NCBI RefSeq assembly: GCF_025698545.1
Contig: NC_068572.1
Coordinates: forward strand, 3,844,001 to 3,908,000
Origin: Gossypium raimondii
Lineage: Eukaryota > Streptophyta > Magnoliopsida > Malvales > Malvaceae
Direction of reading: 5' to 3'
Length of the DNA stretch: 64,000 bases
Shown here one piece after another: positions 46,041 through 58,056 of the stretch; the first letter of the stretch is position 1, and every line of letters starts with the position of its first letter. The position numbers and the translations under genes were made by a program. The notes beneath the pieces are model-generated. The model ran no database searches and was not told where the DNA came from. It was given only the letters and a program-made list of their open reading frames with translations.

Positions 46041-46431
46041 CTAGGGATGTAAATGAGAAATTGCTGCTTGCAAGCTACTCAGATTCGACTTGAAAAAAAT
46101 TCAAACTCGATTGGGTAATGATTGAGTCGAATTCGAGCTAGTAATACTTGACTTGAATGACTTGCGAGTTTTATCGAGCTTTTCATATTTTTATATTATT
46201 AAATCATGTTATTACCCTTAGTTTATATTATTAACCCTAAGCTTAATTATCAAGCAAAGCTCGAGTTCAAACTTGAGTAAAAAATTGGTAAACGATCTTA
46301 ATCGACCTCAAATTTGAGTAGCTTGATTATATCTCAAGCCGAGCTCAAGTTTAAAAATAGATGTTTGATTGAGCTCGAGCTTGATAGTATTCGAGCTTGG
46401 CTTGACTTGACTTGGCTCGATTGCACCCTAC
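46041..46431. mobile_element. hAT-like MITE with CTAGGG...CCCTAC ends
   Basis: The left end CTAGGGATGTAAATGAG and the right end CTCGATTGCACCCTAC are inverted copies. The interior is full of inverted CTCGAG/GAGCTC and CTTGA/TCAAG blocks. No 8 bp flanking duplication is preserved. Confidence 0.5.
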
Positions 46432-48072
46432 TTATATTCACTATTGAATAAATTTTAAAAGAAAACATTTTCTTTTAACCCACATCGTAGGTGTGATAAA
46501 ATCTAATTTTATATAATGCGAATGCACCTAATGATCAAGATTGTTGGAACTAGACTAGATCATTCAAAACACGAATACGGAGAAAAAAAGGTTGAACAAG
46601 TTGATATGCAAATTGATACGAACCGATTGAATCAAATTTATTTATTTATAATGAATATGTAAATAATTTATTTAATTAAATCAGACCAATTGATCAATCG
46701 AAAATTAATAATCTAATCAGTTCGATCATTGATCCGATTCTATCAATTAATTTTGATTAATTGGACTTGCTTAAAAAATTGTAAACCTATCCAAAGGCTG
46801 GGCCTTGGATAAGGTTATTTACAAATTGGGCCAACTAGCCCAGATTAATAATTCAATAATAAAAATATTTATTTAATTTTGATTATAAATATATATAAGA
46901 AAACCACACTCATATCTTAAAATATATATATATAGAATAATAGTTAAATTCTACTATTAGTCTCTATACTTTGCAAAAGTTATGGATTTAATCCTGTAAT
47001 TATTTGGTTATTTTTATTCCTTGTGTAATGCCAGCTCTCACCAAATAATAACTTTTAAATTCATTAAAAATATACAAAAGTTCATAAAAATTAACATGAA
47101 GTATACATGGATTGACATGCGAGCTATCATGTTTAAAATTGAACGTTTTAGTTAATATATTCGTTAAAAAACAACAATTCAACTCTTTTGAAAGATTGAT
47201 GGTCAAATTCAACTATTTTTAAAAGGTTGAGAGCTAAATTTAGCTAAAAAGAATAAAGGCCAAATTGATATGTCTATTTTATAAGCTCTTCACTTTTATT
47301 ATTTCAATCATAAATTTCAAAAGTTTACGATTTAGTCCTTAGCTTCATGAACATGCAATATTTACTATAATCTCACTTCAACATCACTTTATGTCTATCT
47401 CATTATAATATTTCACTTCAATTAAACCTTCTTTAAAATATTATATTTCACATATAAAATTTTTGATATTTTATTTTACTAATTTACCACAACATTCACA
47501 AAGTTTACATTTTAGTCTTTAGCCTTAAATCACTTGTTTTCTCTTTTCTTTGACACTTGAATCACTTCATCTACTTTTCATGAGAATTCTCTACTTTAAC
47601 ATTAAACTTAAAAACATGATGGAACCTTGAAATTATTACCTTGTTCTCTTGATTTCAAGCCTTAGCTTGATTTTCTTTCTGCTCTAACATGAACATACAA
47701 TATTCCTTCTTGAGATTGTTGGAGGCTTGATTTTACTAAAAAAATTAATGGAATTTCAAGAATTTCTCTCTTAATTTCAAGGAAAGGGCCAAATTGAAAA
47801 GAAAATAAAACTCATTTTCTCCATGGACGGTGGTGGCATGAACTTGAAAGATATACTTAATCATTAATCAATATAAAAATATCTTAAAATAAAATAATAG
47901 TAAAATTAATAATAAAATATTTTAACCAAGAAGATTTCTACACCAAAATTTTTTAATTATTACACTTCAATAATTGATAATTATCTAAATTGAGAAATTA
48001 AAATTTTTCCCTTCAACATTCTCTACAATTCCATCATTGAATCACTATTTATTTTTTATAAAATTATAATTT
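46432..48072. other. No gene seen
   Basis: Diverged repeats with TTTAGTCC blocks and AT-rich filler. This sequence continues across the LTRs at 48078 and 50852 to 54142, so it is the older substrate for them. Confidence 0.4.
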
Positions 48073-49089
48073 AGTCCTGTGATAGCCCGAAATAGGGCCT
48101 AATTGGAATAGTGGTTTCGTAACCACAAATCCGAAGTGAAATATTTTAATTTTTATAAATTTTTATTAGTTACTGATTGATTGAAATATTGTGTGAAAAT
48201 ATGGATAGAAAATTTTAATGATTTAGTGGCTAATTGAATTTTTAGGACTAAATCGAGAAAATGCAAAGTGTGTCTAATTAGTTATTAAATGACTTAATTG
48301 AATTATTGCATGAAATTGGAAGTGTTTATGTGGCAATTAGACCATAAATTAGTGTTATGGACACAAAAGGGTAATTCTAGAAAATATCTAAGTAATGGGT
48401 CAAGGGCATTTTGTCCAAATTGAGAAAAGACAAAATAAAGTGAAAATAAGTGTCCATCTTCTTCAAAATCAGACGTTTGCTGCCAAAAAAATTCATGTCA
48501 CCATAGCTAGGGTTCTTGATCTTCCTAAGCTCAATTGTAAGTGATTTCTTGCCCCGTTTTTACTTATTTTCGTATTTTTATGCTTATTGATGCTTGAATT
48601 TCATGTTTCTACCATTTAATTTAAATGAAATTAAAGTTTAAAATTGACCCATTCATGATATAATTGTAAATTGATTAGTGATGTTAGATAATGAATGTTT
48701 GAAGTGTTAATTTCAAGTTTTACTAGATGAATTTCAATGAAAATGTTGAAAAAGGGCTAAATTGTGAAAGATGGTAAAGTATGCATAAAGTTGTGATTTT
48801 GTGAAATTGAGGGCTGTTATGAGCATGAAATATGATTTAGTGAAGTTTGAAATTTAAGAATTTAGTGAATTTTATTTTTACGAGCTTAGGGACAAAAGTG
48901 GAATTTTGAAAAGTTTTGGGGAAAATGTAAATTTGCCAAAATGTTGCGTATGAATTGTATTTGAATGAAATGTTGATAAAATGTATTAAATTGTGTTAAT
49001 ATAGATCAAGAAAGAAGAAATAGTGGAAGTGATCGGGGAAAAGAGAAAGTTATCGACTAAATTACAAAAATAGTCGTTTTGCATCTGAG

Positions 49090-49842
49090 GTAAGTTATGT
49101 GTAAATAATAGCAATATATTTTTATAAATTGTAAATTATATTTGATATGTGAATTAATATTGATATGTGAATTAATATTGAATGTGGAAGGAAAATTGTT
49201 CATGAATTATTCAAGTGATAAAGTGTTGAAAATAAAGTGTTAAGTGTAAATTCCCGGTTGAACTTAGGAATAGAAGTGGATACAAGTGACATGTCACTAG
49301 AGACCAGTGTTACAGTGTTACAGTGTTACAGTGAGTCCCGGGAGCTGGGTGGTCTAGCATGTGTTGCAGACACCTGACAGCTTGTGTGAGCAGACCCGTG
49401 GACATTTCCAGTGTTATTGATCAGTGGTAGCTTCGGCTACATCTCAGTGGTAGTTTCGGTTACATTCAGTGGTAACTTCGGTTACATATCAGTGGTAGCT
49501 TCGGCTATATATCAGTGTGACACTTATGTGCTAAATCTATATGTATCCGTGTATATTCCAAGTGTTCAACGGGATTAATAATGAATTAAAGAGAACATGA
49601 AATGAAGTGTGTATGCAGGTACATTTGAAAAGAATGAGCATAAGTGATAAAGGTTAAGTGTGAAAATGTATATGCAAGTGAATTGGTAAGATTGTGCATG
49701 TGTAAGTGATTGAAATTGCCAAGAAATGTTTTGATTAGTCATAAGTTAAAAGTGTTAATTATTAAATGAGTACCTATTATTTACATGTAACTTACTAAGC
49801 TATTAGTAGCTTACACCTTTCTTCTTTTTCTTTGTTTTATAG
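49090..49842 (+). other. Intron-like segment inside the LTR
   Basis: Donor CATCTGAG|GTAAGTTATG at 49089/49090 and acceptor TTTGTTTTATAG|TGATTTG at 49842/49843, after a strong pyrimidine tract (CCTTTCTTCTTTTTC). It has the same relative place and sites as 9523-10931. It contains the hairpin array. Confidence 0.6.
49427..49508 (+). repeat. Array of four UUCG-loop hairpins
   Basis: Stems are GTAGC-TTCG-GCTAC (49427-49440), GTAGT-TTCG-GTTAC (49450-49463), GTAAC-TTCG-GTTAC (49472-49485) and GTAGC-TTCG-GCTAT (49495-49508). They are spaced 22-23 bp and separated by A(T)ATCAGTG-type linkers. Every stem pairs over five positions allowing G-U, and three of four have the very stable C(UUCG)G loop. The stem changes from G-C through G-U to A-U while pairing is kept. 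Confidence 0.85.
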
Positions 49843-50851
49843 TGATTTGAACTTGGTCGAATTGGGGATCGTCGGAGCTCGTATCACACTATCATAATCA
49901 TCTTGGTATTATGTGCTTTTCAAAATGTTTAAACTATGGCATGTATAGGGTCTTAATCATTTTGAGCATGATCATATGATATGGCTAAGATTAGTTATTG
50001 AAATGGTTAGTAAAGATTATGGTTTGGTGTTATGTATGTGTAAATGGTAGCTAATACAAAGAAGCAGTTTCTTTGACAGGAGCAGTGACGTGAATGTGAA
50101 AAATCACCAAAAATTGTGTGAATTGAATTAGAGAGTGAATGATATATAGAATTAAAGCTTATCAAGTCTATTTTTACATGAAAGAAACGGTGTAGGCAAA
50201 ATAATTTTTTATTTTGAGATATTTTAATTTTAGTGAGACAGGGTCAGAATGATTTTTGAAGTCCCCTGTTCTGACTTTAGAAAATCATTATAAATTGTAC
50301 AGGAAGAATTATAGGTCATAATTTATATGTGTAGATTCCTTAGTGAGTCTATTTTTAAAAGAAATAAATGGTAACCTTATATGAATTCTATGCAATGAGA
50401 TAATTGATTTTTAGTGCCAAGAGGTTAGAACTGTCAAGTAGTGAAACAGGGGAGACTTCAATGAATAAACTTTACTAATTGGATGAACCAAAAAATTCTG
50501 AAAATTTTATGGTAAGTAGGAATATGAGTCTAGTTTCAGGGAAAATTTATAGATTTAAATTTTGAGTTTCGTAACTCGAGTTATAATTAAATTAGTGACA
50601 GTCGCGCAGGTGGATAGTTTTGTTGTGAACAGTGAATTTAATTTTAAAAGCAAATTTTTATGCTCCGAATTGGTAAGTTAAATGGGATGACATCTCGTAC
50701 TCGATTCCGGCGACGGTCTCGGGTAAGGGGTGTTACAAGTCCATTATATTTCTCCACTTATTCAATTCGACCCCAAATTACTAATTTTGTGTTATAAGAA
50801 CTTTTGGGTTATTTACACTTTTGGTCCTCCAATTTCCACATATTTATATTT

Positions 50852-53701
50852 TGTAACACCCCAAACTCAGCCTAGACATTACGGTCGTATCTGGCAATGT
50901 CACACGATAGTGTTTTTGAAACCTCGTTGTTACGTTGAAAACATTCCATGTTATTATCTTTAGTATACCTTTGTTAGAACTTAGGAAGTCGTCTTTAATC
51001 ATTTAAAACATTTGTTTTGAAACATCCCTCGTTGCGGAAGCTTTAATAAAACAGTCTAAGTGGTCATGCGTTTAGAAACTACTTTAACTTTTTGAAAACT
51101 GAATTTCCTACGACCAGCAGGTATAAATCCATAAAGTAAAATAAATAAATAAAAACCCAAAATTTAAAACCAAAGTCCTAGAGGGTCCTTAAATTACAAC
51201 CCAAATAATCAATAATAATTAAATCATAAAACGTAAATTGAAAACCATGAAGTCCAAAAAATTTCTGTGGTCACCGCTGAGTCCTCCGTCGCACCGATCT
51301 GTCTAAGTCTGGGGATTACCTGTGCACATTAAACAAAAAGGGTGAGTTTACGTAAACTCAGTGTGTAATCTTGTAGAAACAAACAAACAATCAGTATTCA
51401 CAGTGCATAGTTGAACAGTCTTGAGCCTAAGCCCTTTTTAGTATCAGTGATAGTTTGGCCTTAGCCCATCTCAGTACAGTGTCAAAAATGCAGCAGGACC
51501 TTAGCCCATCACAATATTAGTAGCAGTAACAGTTATGCAGTAGCAAAATCCTACCCATTCAGCCTCTACATACCATCTTCGTCCAACCCTACACTCCATG
51601 TGGGGATATAATCAACCCACCCATCCCTACACTCCAAGTAGTACCGAATGCGGTACAAAACAGTAGTTTGCAAATGAGCTGCAAGTAGATTAGGCTTAAA
51701 GTCTTTCAGTACACTTCCTCCGAATCACAACCCCCAACCCAATGCAATGCAACATACAATGGATGATATGCTATTATGCAATTTCAATACATATATTCGG
51801 TTCAGATATTAACATGCTCAGTACAGATATCATTCAGTTAATTTCAAACATTTAGGGGTTTAAGTAGCGGTTATTGACCTTACAGTAGGTTCACAGTCGA
51901 CTTGGGTGAACCGTGCAACCATAGAAACATTCCAGTAAAAATGGGCCCACACACCCGTGTGGCCCACTCGACCTAAATTGGCATTGGTCGTGTGACCCAT
52001 TTTTAATGTAACCCATGCTAGCTAAATATTCATATATGTTTTCACTATTTACTTATATGCTCATTCAAAACTGTCCACTTGAGTCATTGTCACTAAATTA
52101 TTTATATCTTGAGCTACAGAATTTCAAATTAAGATCCGCTAGATGTTTTTGAAACTAGACTCAAGTACCTTTCTACCATAAAATTTTTAGATTTTATAGT
52201 TTATCAAATAAGTACAGTAAAGTCTTCAAATGTATCCTGATTCTATTGTTTGACAGCTTCAACATTTCCTTACTAAAAATTATTTATCTCTTAGTACAGA
52301 ATTCGGATGATGTTTCCGTTTGTTTCTCTTGAAAATAGACTCGTTAAGGATTTGAACATATAAATTTAAGCCCCTAATCATTTTTTTTACAATTTTCGAT
52401 ATTTTTCCAAAGTCAGAATAGAGGAACCAAACCCATTTTGACATTGTCTCACAAAATTCATTATATCTCATAACTTACAATTTCATTGCTTACACTGTTT
52501 CTTCCATGAAAAACTAGACTCAAACTTTAATTTCGTATTTTATTCAATCACTAACTCAATTTCCACTATTTTTTATGATTTTTCAAAGTTAGACTATTGC
52601 TGCTGTCTAAAACTATTTTAGTGTAGAATGTTGATTTCCAAGTTTATAACACCCTTATTTCCTTTCTCTACAATTTTTCGCATCATTTTCTCTTATTTCT
52701 CTTATTTCTCGACAGCAAGCAATTTCGGATTTTTGCCAAATCCCATTTTCTGCGTTTCGGGTACACACCTGGTATCATTTCTGATGCGTAAGCACTCCTA
52801 AGCCTCCAAAACCTAAAAATCGGCGAACAAATCTCTAGATTAATCACTTAATTCATTTTTAATCAACCAATTTTGGAAGGAACTCAACTAAAAACCTAAC
52901 AAAACCCTTACCTCTCTTGAGTAACCACGACTTCGCACAATTACAGCGTTGATTCAAAACCATCAGCCCCTTGATTAACTCCTAAACACCAAAAAGGAAT
53001 CTCCCTTTTAGAGATTAACCAAGAACGATTAACAATAGACAAAACCGTTACTTACCGAACACACGCAACCAATGATGAACAACCAAATCAATTGGAAAAT
53101 AAAGAAAGAAACAGAAGGGGAAAAAATAATGGAAATTTCGGCAGCAAGTAAGAAAAGAATCGGCAAAGAAGGGAAAAAGAAAAAGAAAACGTCAGAAAAA
53201 GTTTAGGTAATTGGAGAGAAAACTGAAACTCTACTTTTTTTTCTGCAACAAAAAGATAATCAGATTATTTTCTGATAACCTCTCGCCCATTATCTCTTAA
53301 AATCACTCCCTATTAACCCACTAAAACACAACTACTCAGAATTTTTCCCCAACACAACTCTTAGCCAAAATTGGAGAAAAAATACTACCTCCACACCATC
53401 ACAAAGAATTGAACACAGGACTTCCTTCACACCAACACTCCACTTATCCACCAAACCAACAGGCCCATTCTATTAATTATTTGCCAACTTTTACTTAAAA
53501 GCCTTTTTTTTAGAAGGAAAGTACTTTTACTTAAAAGCCTACTGACCAAAGATAGGGCTTATTCATAAAATACTAAAATTTGCCCAAGTCCTAGCTTGAA
53601 CTTGAGAGCTCTCACACACCTAGAACACTTAACCACTGAAGCAGATACACAGTTGTGTCACACCTTCGTAAGAACAAAAATAAAAATTCTAGGGCATTAC
53701 A
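50852..53701 (-). mobile_element. Solo LTR, minus strand
   Basis: It begins TGTAACACCCCAAACTC and ends GGGCATTACA; in its own sense it runs TGTAATGCCC...GGGGTGTTACA. Flanks TATTT and CTTTT are only a weak 5 bp match, so the duplication has decayed or the end is off by a few bases. 52080-52660 matches the blocks in the LTRs at 48078 and 58057. Own-sense splice-donor-like TTCG|GTAAGTAACG lies near 53054. No gag or pol. Confidence 0.75.
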
Positions 53702-54142
53702 CTTTTTAACCTTAATGTTTTGAACAATTATACTTGGCCCCTAGAACTTTTCACTTTTTATGATTTAGTCCTTAAATTAATATATCACAACATACTTCTT
53801 AGTTAACTTTCTTTAGCATCCATCAACCTTCTCTTTTATCATTTATATTCCTATTTTACTTTACTAAGGAATCCATTATGCACGATTCTCACTTAATATT
53901 ACTTTTATAACATAACAATTTTAGGGATTTACATTTTAGACAATTTTTATACAATAAAGGTTAATTCTATTACAATTTGGACTTATTTGATTTTTTTGTA
54001 ATGGTATAGGGACCAAATTGATTCATTTAATAATAAATGGAGTAATTTGATCCAGTCCCTATAGTACAAAGACCTCTTAGATAGTTTAACTGTTGAAAAA
54101 GTCACTAGTGATGGTTGTAATGTTGAAATTTTGAGATTTCTC
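53702..54142. other. No gene seen
   Basis: AT-rich repeat debris between LTRs. Confidence 0.4.
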
Positions 54143-55140
54143 GGTAACACCCCTCACACGTCCCCATAACTGGAATCGAGTTACGGGATGCTACAGTACA
54201 AAACGAAACAATAAATAATTAATAGTAAAAAAATCAACTACCTTAATCAATTCAATCATAAAATACCATTTAAAACTTTTCCCGAGTCTTATATAAGTTT
54301 ACGTGAGCTCTAGAGTTAACCCGAGAACAAACAATGATCAAATTACAACATTTTATCAAAAGTCACATGGCCATGTGGTTGGACCGTGTAACAAACTGAG
54401 ACCGTGTGAAAACTAGATGACCAAATCTACAGTACTCACACGGGCGTGTGGCTAGCCCGTACGACAATCGAGAACCGTGTGCTTCTAAATCTTCATATTA
54501 TCCAGTTGACACACAGCTATATGGACAGGCCATATGGTGCAAAAATATGCCATTTGGTATATGTTTCAATTTCAACCTAAAAAGACAACTTTAAAACACA
54601 ATTTGGCCAAATGATAAACCTATTCAAAACAATCCAAAAACATACTGTATAAACCCCCTGATCATCTAACTAATATGCCTAAATGGAACCATCACAAAAA
54701 GATCTTAGGAACATTCAAACCATTCATATAAACTGATTTCAATCAACACCATTCATCCAATTCAGACATGCATATAAACCTATGTTACAAATTCACAAAT
54801 TATGTAAAAATAACTTGCCAATTCTCACCTCGTTAATTTCACCTTATCTCATACCAAAACTTGACCATTTAGGCTTCAAACTTAGTAACTACCTACTAAC
54901 ATACATATCTTAACCATTATATCCAAGCATCCCAAAAACTATCATCTTTCTTAATTAAAAAACATGAACACTTCAACTAAACATACACATACCATTCAAG
55001 TCTTATAGAAATACCATATATACTTTCAAAACAAACATTACAAAGAACCATTTCATTATATTTCCAAAATTTTCACTGAAAAACATAAACCTTTATTCAC
55101 AACCAAGCCTATAAACATGCCACATAACCGAAATTAGAAT

Positions 55141-56455
55141 TGTAACACCTCTAACCCGTATCCGGCGCTAGAACAAGGTTACGGAGCATTATCAGACTTA
55201 TAGCTCAATCAATCAAACATTTCATATACATTTTTCATTCAAATAAAAAACCATTCATAATCAATCATATTGTTCCTAATACGAGCCCTCGAGGCCCCAA
55301 ATAGACATTAAAAATGGTTTGGGACTAAACTGAGTACTCAAGAAATTTTTAAGAAAACATTGAAATTTTTCAAAATGCAGGGGACACACGCCCATGTGTC
55401 TCACACGGCTAAGAGACACGCTTGTGTCTCAGGTCATGTTGGCATTCGAAATGAGCCACACACCTGTGTCCTAGCCCGTGCAACTCACTGATTTGGGTCA
55501 CACGGCCATACCACATGCACCTGTGCCAGGCCGTGTACTATTTGAAATGGCCTCACACACCCGTGTGCCATGCTGTGTGTTAGGCCGTGTGAAAACTAGA
55601 GGGTATACTAACTTGTGCCACAAAGAAAATCCACATGTCCGTGTGCTAGGCCGTGTAAAGCTACTGACTTGATTTCTATAGAAGTATCATGGGACACACG
55701 ACCATGCAACCTAGCCATGTGTGACACACGGTTAAGACACACGCCCGTGTGGACAAAAATAGGTCATTTTTCAAGCCATATATCTCACCCAAAGTGGTAC
55801 CAACCTAAGCTCAACAATGTACATACAACCATGGCAAAAATAGGCATTCAAAACATACCAATATGAAGTTTGTAACATGTTAAAAAACCACACACCATCA
55901 TGATATCCATAAGCACTTCAATTGACCACATATATTCATGCGATCTATGTATCTCAAATATACCTAAATGGTCAAAATACCTACATGCATCATTGTGCTT
56001 AAAACATAACACATATGTCACTTATCCATTTCAACCATTTTGTACCCAAAATACCAATTCACAAACAAGGCATTCACATGGCAACTATACACCATATACA
56101 AAGGCTATTTACATATTTGCATAACCAAAATATGTTCACAAAACAAGCCAACACAAATGGCCAAAACACAACAAGACATGTAGGCTACCATTAGCCAAAA
56201 TGACCTATACATGTCGTTTAACCCAAAATATAAAGTCAAAAGTACCAAAATAAAGTTTGATAGTGTGATGCGGTCTCCGACAACTTCCAATCCAAACGAG
56301 CTTCCGAATCACTATAAAATACGGGAAAATAAACAGAGTAAGTAATTAAGCTTAGTCAGTTCGCATAATACAGAATTAAACTTACCATTTAACCACAAAT
56401 TTAGGTAAGTAACTCAAAGCATAACATAATTCAATTTGGCCAAAGCCTATCACAT
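55141..56455 (-). repeat. Truncated 3' LTR of the gypsy element
   Basis: It starts TGTAACACCTCTAACCCG and matches 57475-58056 plus 60430-61175 throughout, until CCTATCACAT. After that it jumps to gag, while the other LTR continues. It carries many CACACGG / CCGTGTG blocks (55390-55760). Confidence 0.88.
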
Positions 56456-57339
56456 TTGGACGATAGTGATATTCTTTAGATTTCTTTGATGTTGACTGTT
56501 GAGACTTTCCCGTAAATCTCTTTCTCGAATCTATAGCTTCAAATTCAACTTTTCTCTTTTCTTTACTAAGCTCCTCAGCTTTGTGTGTTTTGTCGACTAA
56601 CACAACAAATTCTTTCAGTTCAAGTATTTCAACTAAAACCTTAACGTCTTCATTCAACCCGTCTTCAAACCTTTTACACATAACCACTTCGGTTGGAATG
56701 CACTCACGAGCATACTTGCTCAGTCTGACAAACTCTATTCCATATTTAGATATGGTCATACGACCTTGTTTCAGCTCTAGAAATTCTTTATGCTTTTGAT
56801 CGAGGAACCGTTGACTTATATATTTATTTCTGAATTTTGTCTGAAAGAATCCCCATGTAACTCGTTCCCTCGGTACTATAGAAATTAATGTACTCCACCA
56901 TTGGTATGTAGCATCTTTCAAAAGAGGCACGACACATTTAACACATTCTATTGGTGTACAAGACAGATAATAAAAAAACTTTGATCGTATTCTCTAGCCA
57001 AAACTCGACTCTCTTCGGATCGTGATCAATAGTAGCTCTAAACTCTTCAGCCCCATATCTGTGAATTTTATTAATGGGTGGTTTACTCAAGCGTACGGGT
57101 TCTAAAACTTGAGGAGCTACGGGGATTAGTTAGGGAAAAGGTGGGGGTGGAGGTTGCTGAGCAACTAGATTAGTTCGAACAAACTCAGTAAACCACTTGT
57201 TCATCATATGGAAAAAGGCTTCCTTAACCACTCCTCCGCGACCCTCAAATATGGGTCTCGATTCAGACAACGCTGCTCCATGAATGAAGGCCGGCGCGTT
57301 ACTTTTAACATTATAGGAGTCTGCTCGATTGGAATCCAT
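56382..57339 (-). pseudogene. Gypsy gag remnant, broken and fused to LTR sequence
   Basis: Gag forms the particle of LTR retrotransposons. ATG at 57339 opens MDSNRADSYNVKS, and the frame stops after PPPPPFP at 57130. Reading resumes past that stop (RLSKPPINKIHRYGAEEF) and shifts frame near 56950. It then gives the retrotransposon gag core: LLKDATYQWW, FRNKYISQRFLDQKHKEFL, LKQGRMTISKYGIEFVRLS and CKRFEDGLNEDVKVLV. The last residues (FGQIELCYALSYL...) come from the LTR, because a deletion fused gag to it at 56455/56456. So there is a stop, a frameshift and a missing C-terminus (no zinc knuckle). Very similar gag sequences are abundant in cotton, from memory. Confidence 0.85.
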
Positions 57340-57457
57340 TACTATATAAAAACATGATTTAAACTGTCAGGAGACATCACACTATCACATGTTATAAAAG
57401 GGCATGTATAGCTAGACTCACATATGCTACGTTAGTCCGAGAATCGACTAAACTGTA

Positions 57458-57469
57458 GCTTTGATACCA
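57458..57469 (-). other. Primer-binding site (initiator Met tRNA)
   Basis: TGGTATCAAAGC on the minus strand, six bases after the LTR end, is one mismatch from TGGTATCAGAGC, the complement of the initiator tRNA-Met 3' end used by many plant LTR elements. It fixes the element's direction as minus. Confidence 0.85.
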
Positions 57470-58056
57470 ATAAATATAACACCTTTAACCCGTATCCGAC
57501 GCTGAAACAAGGTTACAGAGCATTATTGAACTTATAGCACAATCAATCAAACATTTTATATAGATTTCTTATTCAAATAAAAAACCATTCATAATCAATT
57601 ATATTGTCCCTAATACGAGCCCTCGAGGCCCCAAATAGACATTAAAAATGGTTCGAGACTAAACCGAGTACTCAAGAAATTCTTAAGAAAACATTAAAAT
57701 TTTTCAAAGTGTAGGGGACATACACCCGTGTGGCTAGACCGTGTGTCTCACACGGCCAAGAGACACGCTCGTGTCTCAGGTCGTGTTGGCATTCGAAATG
57801 GGCCACACACCCGTGTCCTAGCCCGTGTAACTCACTAACTTGGGTCACACGGCCAGACCACACGCACGTATGCCAGGCCGTGTATTATTTGAAATGGCCT
57901 CACACACTAGTGTGCCAGGCCGTGTGAAAACTAAAGGGTATACTAACTTGTGCCACAAAGAAAATCCACATGCCCGTGTGCTACGCCGTGTGAAGCTACC
58001 AACTTAATTTCTATAGAAGTATCAGGGGACACACGACCGTGCCACCTAGCTGTGTG

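Larger units (their letters stand above)
48078..50737 (+). mobile_element. Solo LTR (2.7 kb), AGTCC TSD, with intron-like segment and UUCG hairpin array
   Basis: It starts TGTGATAGCCCG and ends GGTAAGGGGTGTTACA. AGTCC is duplicated exactly at 48073-48077 and 50738-50742. The start shares TAATTGGAATAGTGGTTTCG with the own-sense starts of sister LTRs. 50150-50600 is a block closely matched in the LTRs at 50852 and 58057. There is no gag or pol. Confidence 0.87.
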
